From contig NZ_JAAIKR010000007.1 of NCBI RefSeq assembly GCF_018221465.1, forward strand, positions 93,911 to 157,910: 64,000 nucleotides of DNA, written 5' to 3'. A model generated the notes under the pieces. It ran no database searches and was not told where the DNA came from. It worked only from the letters and a program-made list of their open reading frames with translations. This DNA is from Shewanella intestini (lineage in GTDB: Bacteria; Pseudomonadota; Gammaproteobacteria; Enterobacterales; Shewanellaceae). The position numbers were made by a program, and so were the translations under genes. Shown here in pieces: positions 8,808-17,907 of the stretch (its first letter is position 1; each line of letters starts with the position of its first letter).

Positions 8808-10082
8808 TTAAAAATAGTAACCAAAGTTAATATTAAAGCGCTTATTTATATCACCATCCCCAACCATAGAGCCGCCAATAAAGGGTTGGTTTTTAGCCAC
8901 GACAAAATCAAAATAGGTGTATAAACCACCGGCAGAAACTGCCATACCGGTGACATTCATAAAGGTGTCTTCAAGTGATGCCGACTTACCTGTTACAAGG
9001 GAATAATCGTTATAAAAAGTTAAGTTAGATACCGGCCCTAAATTGACAGGTAAACTGTATGCAACATTGGCGATGTAAGTGGTCGCTTGTGCTGGGATAG
9101 AGTCATAGAAGTGGTAGGCGGCAACCACAATGCGGTCAACATCCATACCGTCAACGTCATAGCTGTAATCTGTTACCTGTAATTTTACGTTCCAGCGATC
9201 AAAATCAACAATACCGTGGACTGCAGCAGCAATGTTATCACCGTCAGTACCGTTTGTTATTTCCAACTGGCCAGCTTGCACAGAGCCACCGAGTTCAAGA
9301 GCGAGCTTATCAAAGGTAAACTTGTGGGCGTAACGTAGATTAAAGGTATTTACTTCACCAGCTTCATAACCCTCTGTTGGTTCGTCAAAAGCGCCTTCAC
9401 CGTCTAAGCGAATGCCCACAACATCATAGGCGTAGCGGTCGGTGCGATCTGACACATATCCATCGATACCACCTTGTTCGTCATTTTTGTAAAAGGCAAA
9501 ATCAAATTGATTGACATCGCTTTTATAAGTGTAATGCAGGCCCATATCGTGGTCATCTTCAAGACCGAGATAAAAGTTAGAGCTAAAAAAGTAGTTGTTT
9601 GACGCGTAAGTCAACAGGCCAAAGGGGACTTGAGTGACACCAATTTTACCTTGTTGATTGTCATCAAAGTTATAACCCATCCAAGCGTGTTGAACTACGT
9701 TCATGTATTCAAACCAACGATATTGAGCTGAATATATTAAGTCACCGTAGCTGCCAGAGACATCAATACGGAATAGGTCAAAGTCAAAGTCGCCGCCGCG
9801 ATTAGCATTGGCATCATTAAAGTCTTCATAGGAATAGTTAACCCGTACCGCGCCACCAAAGTTTACTTTAGCTTGTGTTGTTTCAACGACCTCGACTTCC
9901 TTGCGGACGTCGTTATCAACTTCAACTTGTCGTTGTTGTTCGGTTGCTTGCGTTTGTTGTGCTTCTAATTGTTCAATGCGTTGTTTGAGGGTTTTGAGTT
10001 CTTCTTCAACAGCGCTGGCGTTGGCATTAGCTGCTAATGCCAATGCAATACAAGCCGCGGCAAGTGTATAACGAGTCATCAT
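8808..10082 (-). CDS. Outer-membrane porin-like protein with N-terminal coiled coil (paralogue B)
   Basis: 424 residues with signal peptide (MMTRYTLAAACIALALAANANA). A predicted coiled coil follows (EEELKTLKQRIEQLEAQQ), as in trimeric porins anchored through a periplasmic helix, then a beta-barrel ending NINFGYYF. It is a paralogue of the protein at 2456-3583 (shared GGAVRVNYSY, YLGLEDDHDMG, NVTGMAVSAG and the C-terminal strand) but about 49 residues longer, mostly because of the coiled coil. It may import the substrate of the neighbouring periplasmic enzymes. Upstream (10083-10381) I see no copy of the operator repeat found before the flavoprotein and cupin genes. Confidence 0.85.
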   Translation of the reverse strand: MMTRYTLAAACIALALAANANASAVEEELKTLKQRIEQLEAQQTQATEQQRQVEVDNDVRKEVEVVETTQAKVNFGGAVRVNYSYEDFNDANANRGGDFDFDLFRIDVSGSYGDLIYSAQYRWFEYMNVVQHAWMGYNFDDNQQGKIGVTQVPFGLLTYASNNYFFSSNFYLGLEDDHDMGLHYTYKSDVNQFDFAFYKNDEQGGIDGYVSDRTDRYAYDVVGIRLDGEGAFDEPTEGYEAGEVNTFNLRYAHKFTFDKLALELGGSVQAGQLEITNGTDGDNIAAAVHGIVDFDRWNVKLQVTDYSYDVDGMDVDRIVVAAYHFYDSIPAQATTYIANVAYSLPVNLGPVSNLTFYNDYSLVTGKSASLEDTFMNVTGMAVSAGGLYTYFDFVVAKNQPFIGGSMVGDGDINKRFNINFGYYF

Positions 10083-10381
10083 ATTTCCTATAGGGGGGTA
10101 AATAATATATGCGTCATGTTAGCATTTTTATATTAATTGCTAATGAAATGTTTAAATCAAGGTGTCACCATTCACTTGCTTCTTGCGCCGCCGCTTTGTT
10201 ATTTAGACTTAATCATATTGTCTTTTCTCATCAAACCGAGACAGCTTAGCGCATAAAAAATCATGCTGTTGAGTTGTTGTTAACCGTAATTGTTCGTTGA
10301 TATTTATGATCTAATTGATTTTTTATCAAAAAAATTAGTGCGTTTATATTGTTTGCTTTGTTGAGTAACGCCTTTATATGA

Positions 10382-10409
10382 AAAGGCCTCACGGTGATGT
10401 GAGGCCTTT
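10382..10409. terminator. Terminator downstream of the TonB-receptor operon
   Basis: AAAGGCCTCAC and GTGAGGCCTTT form an 11-bp stem with loop GGTGAT. It sits about 100 bases beyond the TonB-receptor stop on the minus strand. The remaining gap 10083-10511 is AT-rich and holds the promoter region of the paralogue B porin. Confidence 0.75.
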
Positions 10410-10511
10410 CATTTTGTCAGTGCTAATTTAAGTCAACTAAGTATGTAGTTAACAGCACTTAATCAAAAGCGCGTAGCCAAAATGTAGAGCAAAAGTGCTT
10501 AACATAAAGAC

Positions 10512-12650
10512 TTAAAATAAATATTTAATACTGGCTTTAAATGAACGGGGTTCGCCGGGCATCGTCCATGCTGATGAATACGAGTTAGCGTAGTATTCTT
10601 CATCAAGTAAATTATTAATATTAAGGTTTAACTCAAGGCTGTGAGACAACTTAACATTGGCAAATAAGTTCACTAGTGTGTAGTTAGGCAGTTCATAGTC
10701 TTGCTCTAAAAAGTCGCCAAGCTGAGTGCCAACATACTGCACAACAAAGCCACCGCTGCCTTCATATTGTCCCCACTGCATATATTGGCGCACCATTAAG
10801 CTACCACTGTGTTCAGGCACATTATTTAACCGCGCACCTTCTTCAATGATGTACCAATCCCAAAGGGTAATTTCTTTGGCATTTTGCGCATCAATATACG
10901 CATATGCCAATGACACATCCGTGTCTGGGGTTAGCTTATAAGACATATCAAGCTCTAGGCCGTTACTTTTGGCTTTACCAATGGCTTCAGTGGTGCCGTC
11001 ACCTTTTGGGCTACTTGCCAAAATATTTGCTTTTTCAGTGCTAAATAATGCCAAGGTGCCGCTAAAGTCTTGGGCGGCCAAATCCCACTTAAAGCCAACT
11101 TCATAAGATTTGCTTTCTTCTGGATCATGGCCATTTCCACTGGCGTCAGTGCCTGAGTTTGGGCGCGCGCCTTCTGAATAGCTGGCGTAAAGGCGGGTTG
11201 AGTCGGACAGCGAATACACTAAACCAGCACGCGGATTAACGTATGATTTGGTGATGCTGGTGGTGCGATCATCGTCTAGTCGATAAGTAATATCTTGGCT
11301 AAAGTTATCGTAACGCACCCCAAGCATTAGCTTCCAGTTCGTCGCCAAGTCTATTTGGTCTTGTAGGTAAACACCTTGTCCGCGCTGCTTTTCAAGATCC
11401 GATGTGTTATCAATCATCTCTGGTAATACATCGCGATATTCTGGGTTGTCAAAGTCGATGGCGTAATAATCTGGATCGCTTTCAGGACTGCCAACCGCTG
11501 CAGTGTTATGGCGATAACGCAAAATAATCCGATCAAGCTGGTAATCGTAGGCATCAGCGCCAACTAATAAGTTATGTTGCAGCCCCATAGCTTGTGCTGA
11601 ACCACTAAATTCAATCCGACCAGATAAGTCTTTTGCATCAAAGTCGCGGTAACGGCGTTGGCGAATAATGCTATCGGTATCAGCGTCATACCAACGGGGT
11701 TCAGTGACACTGCCTTCAAATGAAGAGGTGCGGTAGCTTAATCCTGCGTTCATTGCCCAATCGCCGGCAAAGTCGTGCTGCAGCTCAAATTGATGCCCCA
11801 TAGCAGCAATTTCTACAGGGCCGTCAGCAGTTTCACCATAAAAGTTTGAACTGGAAAAGTCTTTACCTTCAACGACCACCACACCGCGATCCATTGGGGT
11901 TTGTTGATTGAGGTATTCAAGTTCATAACTCATGACGGTATCGTCACTTAATTGATATAAAAATGACGGCGTGAGGACGGTTTTTTTGCTGGTAATGGTG
12001 TCGCGGTAACTTTGTGCATCTTCATAAGCGCCATTCATTCTAAAGGCGATATCGTCAGTGATGCCGGTGGTAAAGTCAGCCTCGGTGCGATAACTATTAA
12101 AACTGCCAGCTGTAAATTTAATATAACCATGTTGATCAAATTGCGGCTTTTTGGTGATGATATTCACCGTACCGCCAGGTTCGCCACGGCCATATAAAGC
12201 AGAACTTGGGCCTTTTATCACTTCCATCACTTCAACATTAGACATGTCACGGTTACCACTAAAGCCACGTCCAGCACTAAAGCCGTTAATTAAGTAAGCG
12301 GAAGGTAAGTTTTCATCGCCGGCAAAACCACGAATTGCAAACATATCCCACAAACCACCAAAGTCATTTTGGCGTGTGACGCCACTGATGAGATCTAGCG
12401 AGTCTTGCAGGCCGGTAATCCCCGTTGCTTGCAAGGTATCAAAAGACAATGACGAGATAGATTGCGGCAAGTCTTGTTCTTGAGTATTTCCTCTATAAGC
12501 CTTACGCAACCCTTTTACTTGAATGACTTCAACATCTTGCTGGGCAGAGCTTGGTTGCTGCGCCGCTGTGGCGACGGTTGGTACCGATAAGGCAACAAAA
12601 ATAGCCAAAGTTAATGGGGTTATTTGTTGAGAAAAAGGACCTTGGTTCAT
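10512..12650 (-). CDS. TonB-dependent siderophore/metallophore receptor
   Basis: Starting at the ATG at 12650, one base after the upstream permease stop, the product has about 712 residues: signal peptide (MNQGPFSQQITPLTLAIFVALSVPTVATA), a TonB-box-like VEVIQVKG, and a plug domain (LPQSISSLSFDTLQATGITGLQDSL, then DMFAIRGF, VEVIKGPSSALYGRGEPGGTVNIITKKP). A 22-strand barrel follows, ending in IKYLF. Plug sequence and length place it with siderophore receptors of the FhuA/FpvA type. It is the last gene of a four-gene operon with an ABC transporter, and a Zur-box candidate lies before the first gene. Its cargo may therefore be a zinc-binding metallophore rather than an iron siderophore. The longer frame upstream of 12650 only overlaps the permease gene. 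Confidence 0.9.
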   Translation of the reverse strand: MNQGPFSQQITPLTLAIFVALSVPTVATAAQQPSSAQQDVEVIQVKGLRKAYRGNTQEQDLPQSISSLSFDTLQATGITGLQDSLDLISGVTRQNDFGGLWDMFAIRGFAGDENLPSAYLINGFSAGRGFSGNRDMSNVEVMEVIKGPSSALYGRGEPGGTVNIITKKPQFDQHGYIKFTAGSFNSYRTEADFTTGITDDIAFRMNGAYEDAQSYRDTITSKKTVLTPSFLYQLSDDTVMSYELEYLNQQTPMDRGVVVVEGKDFSSSNFYGETADGPVEIAAMGHQFELQHDFAGDWAMNAGLSYRTSSFEGSVTEPRWYDADTDSIIRQRRYRDFDAKDLSGRIEFSGSAQAMGLQHNLLVGADAYDYQLDRIILRYRHNTAAVGSPESDPDYYAIDFDNPEYRDVLPEMIDNTSDLEKQRGQGVYLQDQIDLATNWKLMLGVRYDNFSQDITYRLDDDRTTSITKSYVNPRAGLVYSLSDSTRLYASYSEGARPNSGTDASGNGHDPEESKSYEVGFKWDLAAQDFSGTLALFSTEKANILASSPKGDGTTEAIGKAKSNGLELDMSYKLTPDTDVSLAYAYIDAQNAKEITLWDWYIIEEGARLNNVPEHSGSLMVRQYMQWGQYEGSGGFVVQYVGTQLGDFLEQDYELPNYTLVNLFANVKLSHSLELNLNINNLLDEEYYANSYSSAWTMPGEPRSFKASIKYLF

Positions 12651-12651
12651 A

Positions 12652-13950
12652 CTAGTTATTTTCCTTAATTTGGGTTGAGCGTTCTTCAAATAGTGAAAAC
12701 TCGGGTATTTCAGATAATTTTTGCTGACTAAATGCGGTTTCATTAAATAGCAATGGGTAATAAAACAACCGTAATGCTTGATGATAATCACGCACGGTTT
12801 GTTCATACTTTAACGACGCCAACGTGTCTGTTTCGGCAATAGATGACATGAGTCGTTGCGCTAACATTGGCGGCGAAAATAGTGAAAAGTAGCCCGCGAG
12901 AGTGTGCTTTTTAATAATGGCATCACGGTATTCATTTGAGAGGGGTTGGGCTTTTTGGTCGCCGACTTGCTGGAAAGCGTAATACCATTTCCATTCAAAT
13001 AACGAATCCATATGCGTGCCATGTGCCCATTGTGGGTAGCGGCTTAAAAAGGCTTGCCAAGTTGTTTCAAAAGGCTGATCCCAGGCACCGTTTACGGCTT
13101 CTCGTTGTACTAATACAATCTCGCCGCCATTAGGGCTTGGCACCATTTCCTCAATGGCAATGTCACTGACAACAGGCATTAAAACGGTGACGCCAAGCCA
13201 AAAGGCGAGTAATACCGAAGCAGTTTGTGCCGAACTTTGTTTGGCGGCGGTTTTGCTGGCGGTGAATAACAGCGTAACTAGCATCCAAAAAATAAGATGA
13301 GCAATGACAACCCCAACACTAAGGGCAATTGCAGTGAGTGGTGCATTTGAGTACCAGGCGCCAATGATAAAGGGCACGAGTATGGCAATCGACAAGGCGC
13401 TGCAAATCACTAATGCACGTGATAACCATAATTGCTGACGTTTTCTCGCGGTGGTAATTAATAAGTCATAACGGCCAGCTTCACGCTCTGAAGCGCGAAG
13501 ATCATGCAGCAATAAGATGACAAATAGCGGCAGCAGTACACTGATTAAAAATGCAAAATCAAACTTACCTAAAAATGACAGTTCTGGGTTTTCAGCGTCG
13601 GTTTCATAAATCTGCCCTTCAATAGCCAGCATACGAATACGGTGCTTCCAAGGGTAAATGTCACGTTGCCCCATCGCGGCAAACGCCATTTCGGACGGAT
13701 TGGAGTAGGTGAGGTGAAAGCTATAATAGGCAGCGCTGCCATAGTCAGTTTGTTGAGCCTGCACGGTGGTTCTATCAAGAGTATCTTTTTGTTTTAAGCG
13801 CTCAATGGTGGCCTGTTGGGTTTGGGTTTCGTTGATGCCTGAGCACACTGAAAAAATAGACAGTAGCAAGGCAACAAATATAAAGGCGCAGATATAACGT
13901 TGCTTTGAGAGAAAATAAGCTTCTCTTTTTACATTCGATAATAAACTCAT
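12652..13950 (-). CDS. ABC-2 type permease, DUF3526-like (second permease)
   Basis: 432 residues. The N-terminal membrane segment (ICAFIFVALLLSIFSVC) precedes a periplasmic loop that contains tryptophan and proline signatures (YPWKHRIRML). Five further hydrophobic segments lie between about residues 130 and 265 (FAFLISVLLPLFVILLLHDL with the conserved EREAGRYDLLITTARKR coupling helix), and a long soluble C-terminal region follows. This order matches ABC-2 permeases carrying a DUF3526 domain. It begins immediately after the first permease stops and ends one base before the TonB receptor start. Such permeases usually work as exporters, so the pairing with an importer-type outer-membrane receptor is notable. 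Substrate unknown. Confidence 0.8.
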   Translation of the reverse strand: MSLLSNVKREAYFLSKQRYICAFIFVALLLSIFSVCSGINETQTQQATIERLKQKDTLDRTTVQAQQTDYGSAAYYSFHLTYSNPSEMAFAAMGQRDIYPWKHRIRMLAIEGQIYETDAENPELSFLGKFDFAFLISVLLPLFVILLLHDLRASEREAGRYDLLITTARKRQQLWLSRALVICSALSIAILVPFIIGAWYSNAPLTAIALSVGVVIAHLIFWMLVTLLFTASKTAAKQSSAQTASVLLAFWLGVTVLMPVVSDIAIEEMVPSPNGGEIVLVQREAVNGAWDQPFETTWQAFLSRYPQWAHGTHMDSLFEWKWYYAFQQVGDQKAQPLSNEYRDAIIKKHTLAGYFSLFSPPMLAQRLMSSIAETDTLASLKYEQTVRDYHQALRLFYYPLLFNETAFSQQKLSEIPEFSLFEERSTQIKENN

Positions 13951-15384
13951 TTAGCGGATCCTTCTCACAGCCATACGTAAGCCAAATCCAATTAAGCCTG
14001 CCCAGCAAAGCAGTTGCAGCGCATAAGGCAAGCTTCGCGCAAGCCTTGTTGTGGCTTGGTCAGGCTCAAAATTAAATTCAGATAATACTTGCCAGTTTTT
14101 CGAGTCTACTCGTGAGGCTTTTGAGGTTTCTTGATTGGTTAGGCGGTTCATGTCGGCTGCGTAAGTGAGTTTGTCTTGATGTACCTGATTAAGAGATTGC
14201 ACAAACTCAAAACGTAACGTTTCGGCTTCGCGCAGAAAACGGTGATGCGTTTCTAAACTGGTGCCTGAAATCATCATTGAGAATGAACGGATAGCCGTTG
14301 CTGGGGTCAGCCAGCCAAATTGACGCGCAATTTCTGCTTGATTGAGCTCTTCTTGCATGCGCTGCTCGGCAAAATCATTGAGCAGATCTGTTAGCTTAGC
14401 TTCAGAGTGTTTTGCCACTGCGCCGCGAAAGTTAATCGGTAAGTCTTCAATCTTACTGACGTTATATTTCTCTAATAAGCCCTTTTTAAGCTGTTCAAAA
14501 GCGGGGTCGGCTGCATCGTGACCATCACCGAGCTTTCTTAGCTGCTCTAATACGGCAAAGTCAGCTTCTAACTTGCCGTGAGAGGGAGCAATAGCCGCGG
14601 CGCTTGAACTGCCAATACGCGGTAACAATATACATAACACCACCCATAAACCCACCGCGGTAGCAAAGCTAGCACTGCTTTTTGAACTCAGCGCAGACAC
14701 CGTGATGACAATGGCACTCCATATCAAAATATACAGCACGTAACCGGCAACAAATGCGCTAGACACTAACAGTGACTCGCCTTGAGCACTCGCCCATAAG
14801 GCAGCAATCACCAAAGGTAATAGCATCAGTAAACCGCAGCTAACCAAGGCTAAATATTTACCCACTAACAAATGCCACAAATTGACGCCTTGGGTAACCA
14901 TAATATTGAGCGTACCGGCTTCTTTTTCGCGGGTGACACTGGCGTAGCCAATCATAATGATGAAAAGTGGCACCAATATTTGTAATAAAAAGCTCGGTGT
15001 TAAGCTGCTAAAGCGTGTCATGCCAGATGCTTGGCGTTGATCTGAAAACATGGCGCTGTTTTGTCGGTGTCCTTCTAAGAAGATGGACGTTCCTGTAAAG
15101 GCATCAACACCGGGCTCAATAATGCTTAACGGTGAGGGGCTGCGAAACACATAATGACCGTAATGCACCATGCGATGCGGGTGGCGATCAGGTTGCTCAG
15201 CAAAATGAGACTCAGCCGTTTGTTGTAAATGTTCACGTTCATGCTTGGCGTCATGCATGCTAAATGAGTTAACAATGGCTGAGAAAATCGTCAGCAGCGT
15301 ACCAATAATAATAATGGTGGTAGCGAGTTTGGTTCTATGCCAAAAACGCCACTCATCGTTGGTGGCTTGGGTAATTATGCTCAT
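13951..15384 (-). CDS. ABC-2 type permease, DUF3526-like (first permease)
   Basis: 477 residues with the same plan as its downstream neighbour: an N-terminal membrane helix (LATTIIIIGTLLTIFSAIV), a large histidine-rich periplasmic loop (HREHL... HPHRMVHYGH), a membrane bundle beginning FLLQILVPLFIIMIGYASVTREKEAGTLNIMVTQG, and a final C-terminal helix. The histidine-rich loop is compatible with metal contact but proves nothing. The start overlaps the ATPase stop by four bases (ATGA), and its stop abuts the next permease, so all are co-translated. Confidence 0.8.
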   Translation of the reverse strand: MSIITQATNDEWRFWHRTKLATTIIIIGTLLTIFSAIVNSFSMHDAKHEREHLQQTAESHFAEQPDRHPHRMVHYGHYVFRSPSPLSIIEPGVDAFTGTSIFLEGHRQNSAMFSDQRQASGMTRFSSLTPSFLLQILVPLFIIMIGYASVTREKEAGTLNIMVTQGVNLWHLLVGKYLALVSCGLLMLLPLVIAALWASAQGESLLVSSAFVAGYVLYILIWSAIVITVSALSSKSSASFATAVGLWVVLCILLPRIGSSSAAAIAPSHGKLEADFAVLEQLRKLGDGHDAADPAFEQLKKGLLEKYNVSKIEDLPINFRGAVAKHSEAKLTDLLNDFAEQRMQEELNQAEIARQFGWLTPATAIRSFSMMISGTSLETHHRFLREAETLRFEFVQSLNQVHQDKLTYAADMNRLTNQETSKASRVDSKNWQVLSEFNFEPDQATTRLARSLPYALQLLCWAGLIGFGLRMAVRRIR

Positions 15385-16103
15385 CGTTTGTTTCTCTTCG
15401 AGAAGGCGGCATGAACCACTTCGGTGTCGATGCTGCTTTGCTCGCCACGTTCAAACATGCCGACAATTTTTCCGTTGTCTAACAAACCAATACGGTGAGC
15501 AATTTGGCAAGCGCCATACACATCATGGGTGACCATAAATACGGTTGTGCCTTCACTGGCTAAGGTCGCAATAAGATGGTTGAATTCGTCAATGGCGTTT
15601 GGATCTAAGCCCGATGTTGGTTCATCTAAAAATAATACGGGGGCTTGGCGCAGCAATGCGAGCGCAATTGCCGTTTTTTGGCGCATCCCTTTAGAGTAAA
15701 AAGACATGGCTTTGTGCCATGCGCTAGATTGCAGTGCTACGCGGGTTAAGGCTTGTTCTACTTCAGTGTCAGTTCTGGTGATATTGGCTAATGATAAAAA
15801 GTAACGAATGTTCTCCATGCCTGTTAAATGCCCATACAGCATGACTGATTCAGGCAAATAGGCCACTTTACTGCGGATGCTGTCAATGTCATCTGCTACT
15901 GACATTCCCATTACCGTGGCTGAGCCACTTAGTGGTGTAATGGTGCCTAAAAACGTTTTTAGTGCGGTAGATTTACCTGCGCCATTTCCCCCTAACAAGG
16001 CAAACACTTCACCTTCAGCTACGGTAAAATCAACGTTGTTAAGTACCACTTGTTGGGCGAAACGCACACATAAAGATGAAGCTACAACCATTTCTTTTTG
16101 CAT
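15381..16103 (-). CDS. ABC transporter ATP-binding protein
   Basis: 240 residues with the full nucleotide-binding set: Walker A GGNGAGKST, Q-loop (YLPES), signature YSKGMRQKTAIAL, Walker B VLFLDEPTSGLDP and the switch histidine in MVTHDVYG. It is of the CcmA/NosF type that powers ABC-2 permeases. It is the first gene of the operon ATPase, permease, permease, TonB receptor, and has a Zur-box-like palindrome 48 bases upstream. Confidence 0.93.
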   Translation of the reverse strand: MQKEMVVASSLCVRFAQQVVLNNVDFTVAEGEVFALLGGNGAGKSTALKTFLGTITPLSGSATVMGMSVADDIDSIRSKVAYLPESVMLYGHLTGMENIRYFLSLANITRTDTEVEQALTRVALQSSAWHKAMSFYSKGMRQKTAIALALLRQAPVLFLDEPTSGLDPNAIDEFNHLIATLASEGTTVFMVTHDVYGACQIAHRIGLLDNGKIVGMFERGEQSSIDTEVVHAAFSKRNKR

Positions 16104-16150
16104 TAACTTTCTCTAATTGTTAGCTGAACATGTCAAAATAACTTATTGGC

Positions 16151-16173
16151 GGGATGTTACAACATAACATTTT
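16151..16173. promoter_or_regulatory. Candidate Zur box
   Basis: The core ATGTTA (16154-16159), five bases, TAACAT (16165-16170) is a palindrome. Over 23 positions it agrees with the gammaproteobacterial Zur consensus (GAAATGTTATA-N-TATAACATTTC halves) at about 18. It lies 48 bases before the ABC ATPase start, and zur itself is the next gene beyond the repeat array. I therefore infer zinc-dependent repression of the transporter/receptor operon. Confidence 0.7.
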
Positions 16174-16240
16174 AACTGTAAATTAAATGTGAGCGATTGA
16201 AGTGTAAATGTTTTTTAAATGTGGGTTTTGTTTACCAGAC

Positions 16241-16772
16241 TGATTACTTGATTACTTGATTACTTGATTACTTGATTGCTTGATTACTTGATTGGTTGGT
16301 TGATTACTTGATTACTTGATTGGTTGATTGGTTGATTGGTTGATTGGTTGATTGGTTGATTGGTTGATTGGTTGATTGATTGATTGATTACTTGATTGGT
16401 TGATTGGTTGATTGGTTGATTGGTTGATTGGTTGATTGCTTGATTGATTGCTTGATTGCTTGATTGCTTGATTACTTGATTACTTGATTACTTGATTACT
16501 TGATTACTTGATTGGTTGATTGGTTGATTGGTTGATTGGTTGATTGATTGGTTGATTGATTGGTTGATTGATTGCTTGATTGCTTGATTGCTTGATTGCT
16601 TGATTGATTGCTTGATTGCTTGATTGCTTGATTGCTTGATTGCTTGATTGCTTGATTGCTTGATTGCTTGATTGCTTGATTGCTTGATTGCTTGATTGCT
16701 TGATTGCTTGATTTGTTGATTGGTTGATTGGTTGATTGGTTGATTGGTTGATTGGTTGATTGCTTGATTGAT
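16241..16772. repeat. Octanucleotide tandem repeat array, about 66 units
   Basis: An uninterrupted run of 8-base units of the form TTGATTxx, where xx is AC, GG or GC, with a few 4-base slips (TTGATTGATTGG). Variants are clustered in blocks (AC block, GG block, GC block), which indicates growth by slippage and local duplication. On the minus strand all three frames stay open because an 8-mer cycles through frames and encodes the same NQAIKQSS-type peptide; this is not taken as a gene. It lies between zur and the Zur-linked operon. Confidence 0.95.
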
Positions 16773-16837
16773 AGGGCAATCAAGCAGCAAGCTTAGTTAA
16801 CTGAGCAATGAAGAGTAGTGACTTAAAAGGTTAGCAT

Positions 16838-17305
16838 TCACTCATCGGCATTGGCGCAATCATTACATAAACATTGCAATTCAATTTGCGAGTTAATCAA
16901 TTGAAAGTCAGCTTGCTTAATGCTGTTTTGCAAAGCGTTGACCACATTCGACTGAATGCCTTTTTCGGCAACTTTGCCGCAGCTTTTACAAATTAAAAAT
17001 TGGGGTAATTCATGGTCATGGTCACAAGTGATGTGTGAGCAAGCCAAGTATTTATTTTCTGATGACAGCTTGTGTACTAATGGCAGTTTGCTGAGGATAT
17101 CCAGCATCCGATAAACTGACATTGGGGCCAATGCTTCTTGATGATTTGTTCGATAGATATCAACAATGTCATAAGCTGATAATGGTTTATTAGAGTCTAG
17201 TAATACTTCTAAGACGTTTTTTCTTTTCGCGGTCAGTTTTACATTATGGTTGAGACATATTTGCTCAGCTTTTGCCAAAACAGCGGCTTTATTATTGTTC
17301 GACAT
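16838..17305 (-). CDS. zur: Zinc uptake regulator Zur (Fur family)
   Basis: 155 residues aligning throughout with E. coli Zur: LAKAEQICLNHNVKLTAKRKNVLEVLL for LAQAEKICAQRNVRLTPQRLEVL, LSAYDIVDIYR for ISAYDLLDLLR, SVYRMLDIL recognition helix, VHKLSSENKYLACSH for VHKVESTNSYVLCHL. The structural zinc cysteines are present as FLICKSC and CLCNDC. Zur with zinc represses zinc acquisition genes. It is transcribed toward the octamer array; the promoter region upstream (17306-17614) has no obvious Zur box, so autoregulation is not supported. The assignment to Zur rather than Fur rests on these pairwise matches. Confidence 0.9.
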   Translation of the reverse strand: MSNNNKAAVLAKAEQICLNHNVKLTAKRKNVLEVLLDSNKPLSAYDIVDIYRTNHQEALAPMSVYRMLDILSKLPLVHKLSSENKYLACSHITCDHDHELPQFLICKSCGKVAEKGIQSNVVNALQNSIKQADFQLINSQIELQCLCNDCANADE

Positions 17306-17614
17306 TACTCAGCTCGATAGAAGTCATTTTGGCGCTATTATTTAGTTTTGTTTTGTAATTGTAAATAACAACCGTTAAAAAAACCGACTTGACACTCATT
17401 TTTTAGCGTCATGTGTTAATCACCACAACTTGTCATGTGTTGTCAGTAATTGATGCGCAAGGTATTGATTTTAAAGTTGATAAATATTTTTTTGAATGAT
17501 GGTTTTGGGTGAGGCTTAAGCATAAGTAGCGTGGTTAATATTAGTGCTTTTCACCAGTTTTTCACATGTTTCTTACGTTTTTTATTATGGGGATTGCGAC
17601 ACAAAAAACTGATT

Positions 17615-17823
17615 TAAATGAACCTAAATTCAGCTCATCATTGCGGCGCTTATCGATAGATAAAGAACAGATTAATTAGTGAAAGTCGTTTGCTGTGTTT
17701 GCAAAAATCCCACATTCAGTAATATGTCGCATCAATAAATACGCGGCCAGAGAGGGTAAAAGAGAGAAACTGCGTGGGTGATGGGGAAATGGATACCATG
17801 TGAGATAAGCCTAGTGCAGCGGC
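17615..17823 (+). repeat. 209-bp direct repeat, left copy (IS30-family transposase remnant)
   Basis: Identical to 23102-23310 except for two bases. In the right copy the reading frame runs on into recognisable IS30 transposase sequence, so this repeat is an internal fragment of such a gene (INTRPERVKERNCVGDGEMDTM, then a stop). The left copy ends abruptly at GCAGCGGC and is followed by the cassette. The preceding gap 17306-17614 is AT-rich with no gene. Confidence 0.85.
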
Positions 17824-17833
17824 TGAAAATAAA

Positions 17834-17861
17834 AAGTCAGGCATAAATCATACCTGACTCT
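17834..17861 (-). terminator. Terminator after the cassette porin
   Basis: AAGTCAGG(C/T)AT arms face each other around AAATC (one G-T pair on the minus strand); placed 47-74 bases past the porin stop. Confidence 0.6.
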
Positions 17862-17907
17862 TATTTTCACTTTATTCTTACTACAATATAAAAATCAGCT
17901 TATGCGA

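Noticed and set aside
16241-16772. CRISPR array
   Set aside because: The units are 8 bases with no spacers, and no cas genes are nearby.
16488-16790. Three overlapping minus-strand frames coding for NQAIKQS-type repeats
   Set aside because: They are a by-product of the 8-base repeat, open in all frames alike; no ribosome site or recognisable protein.
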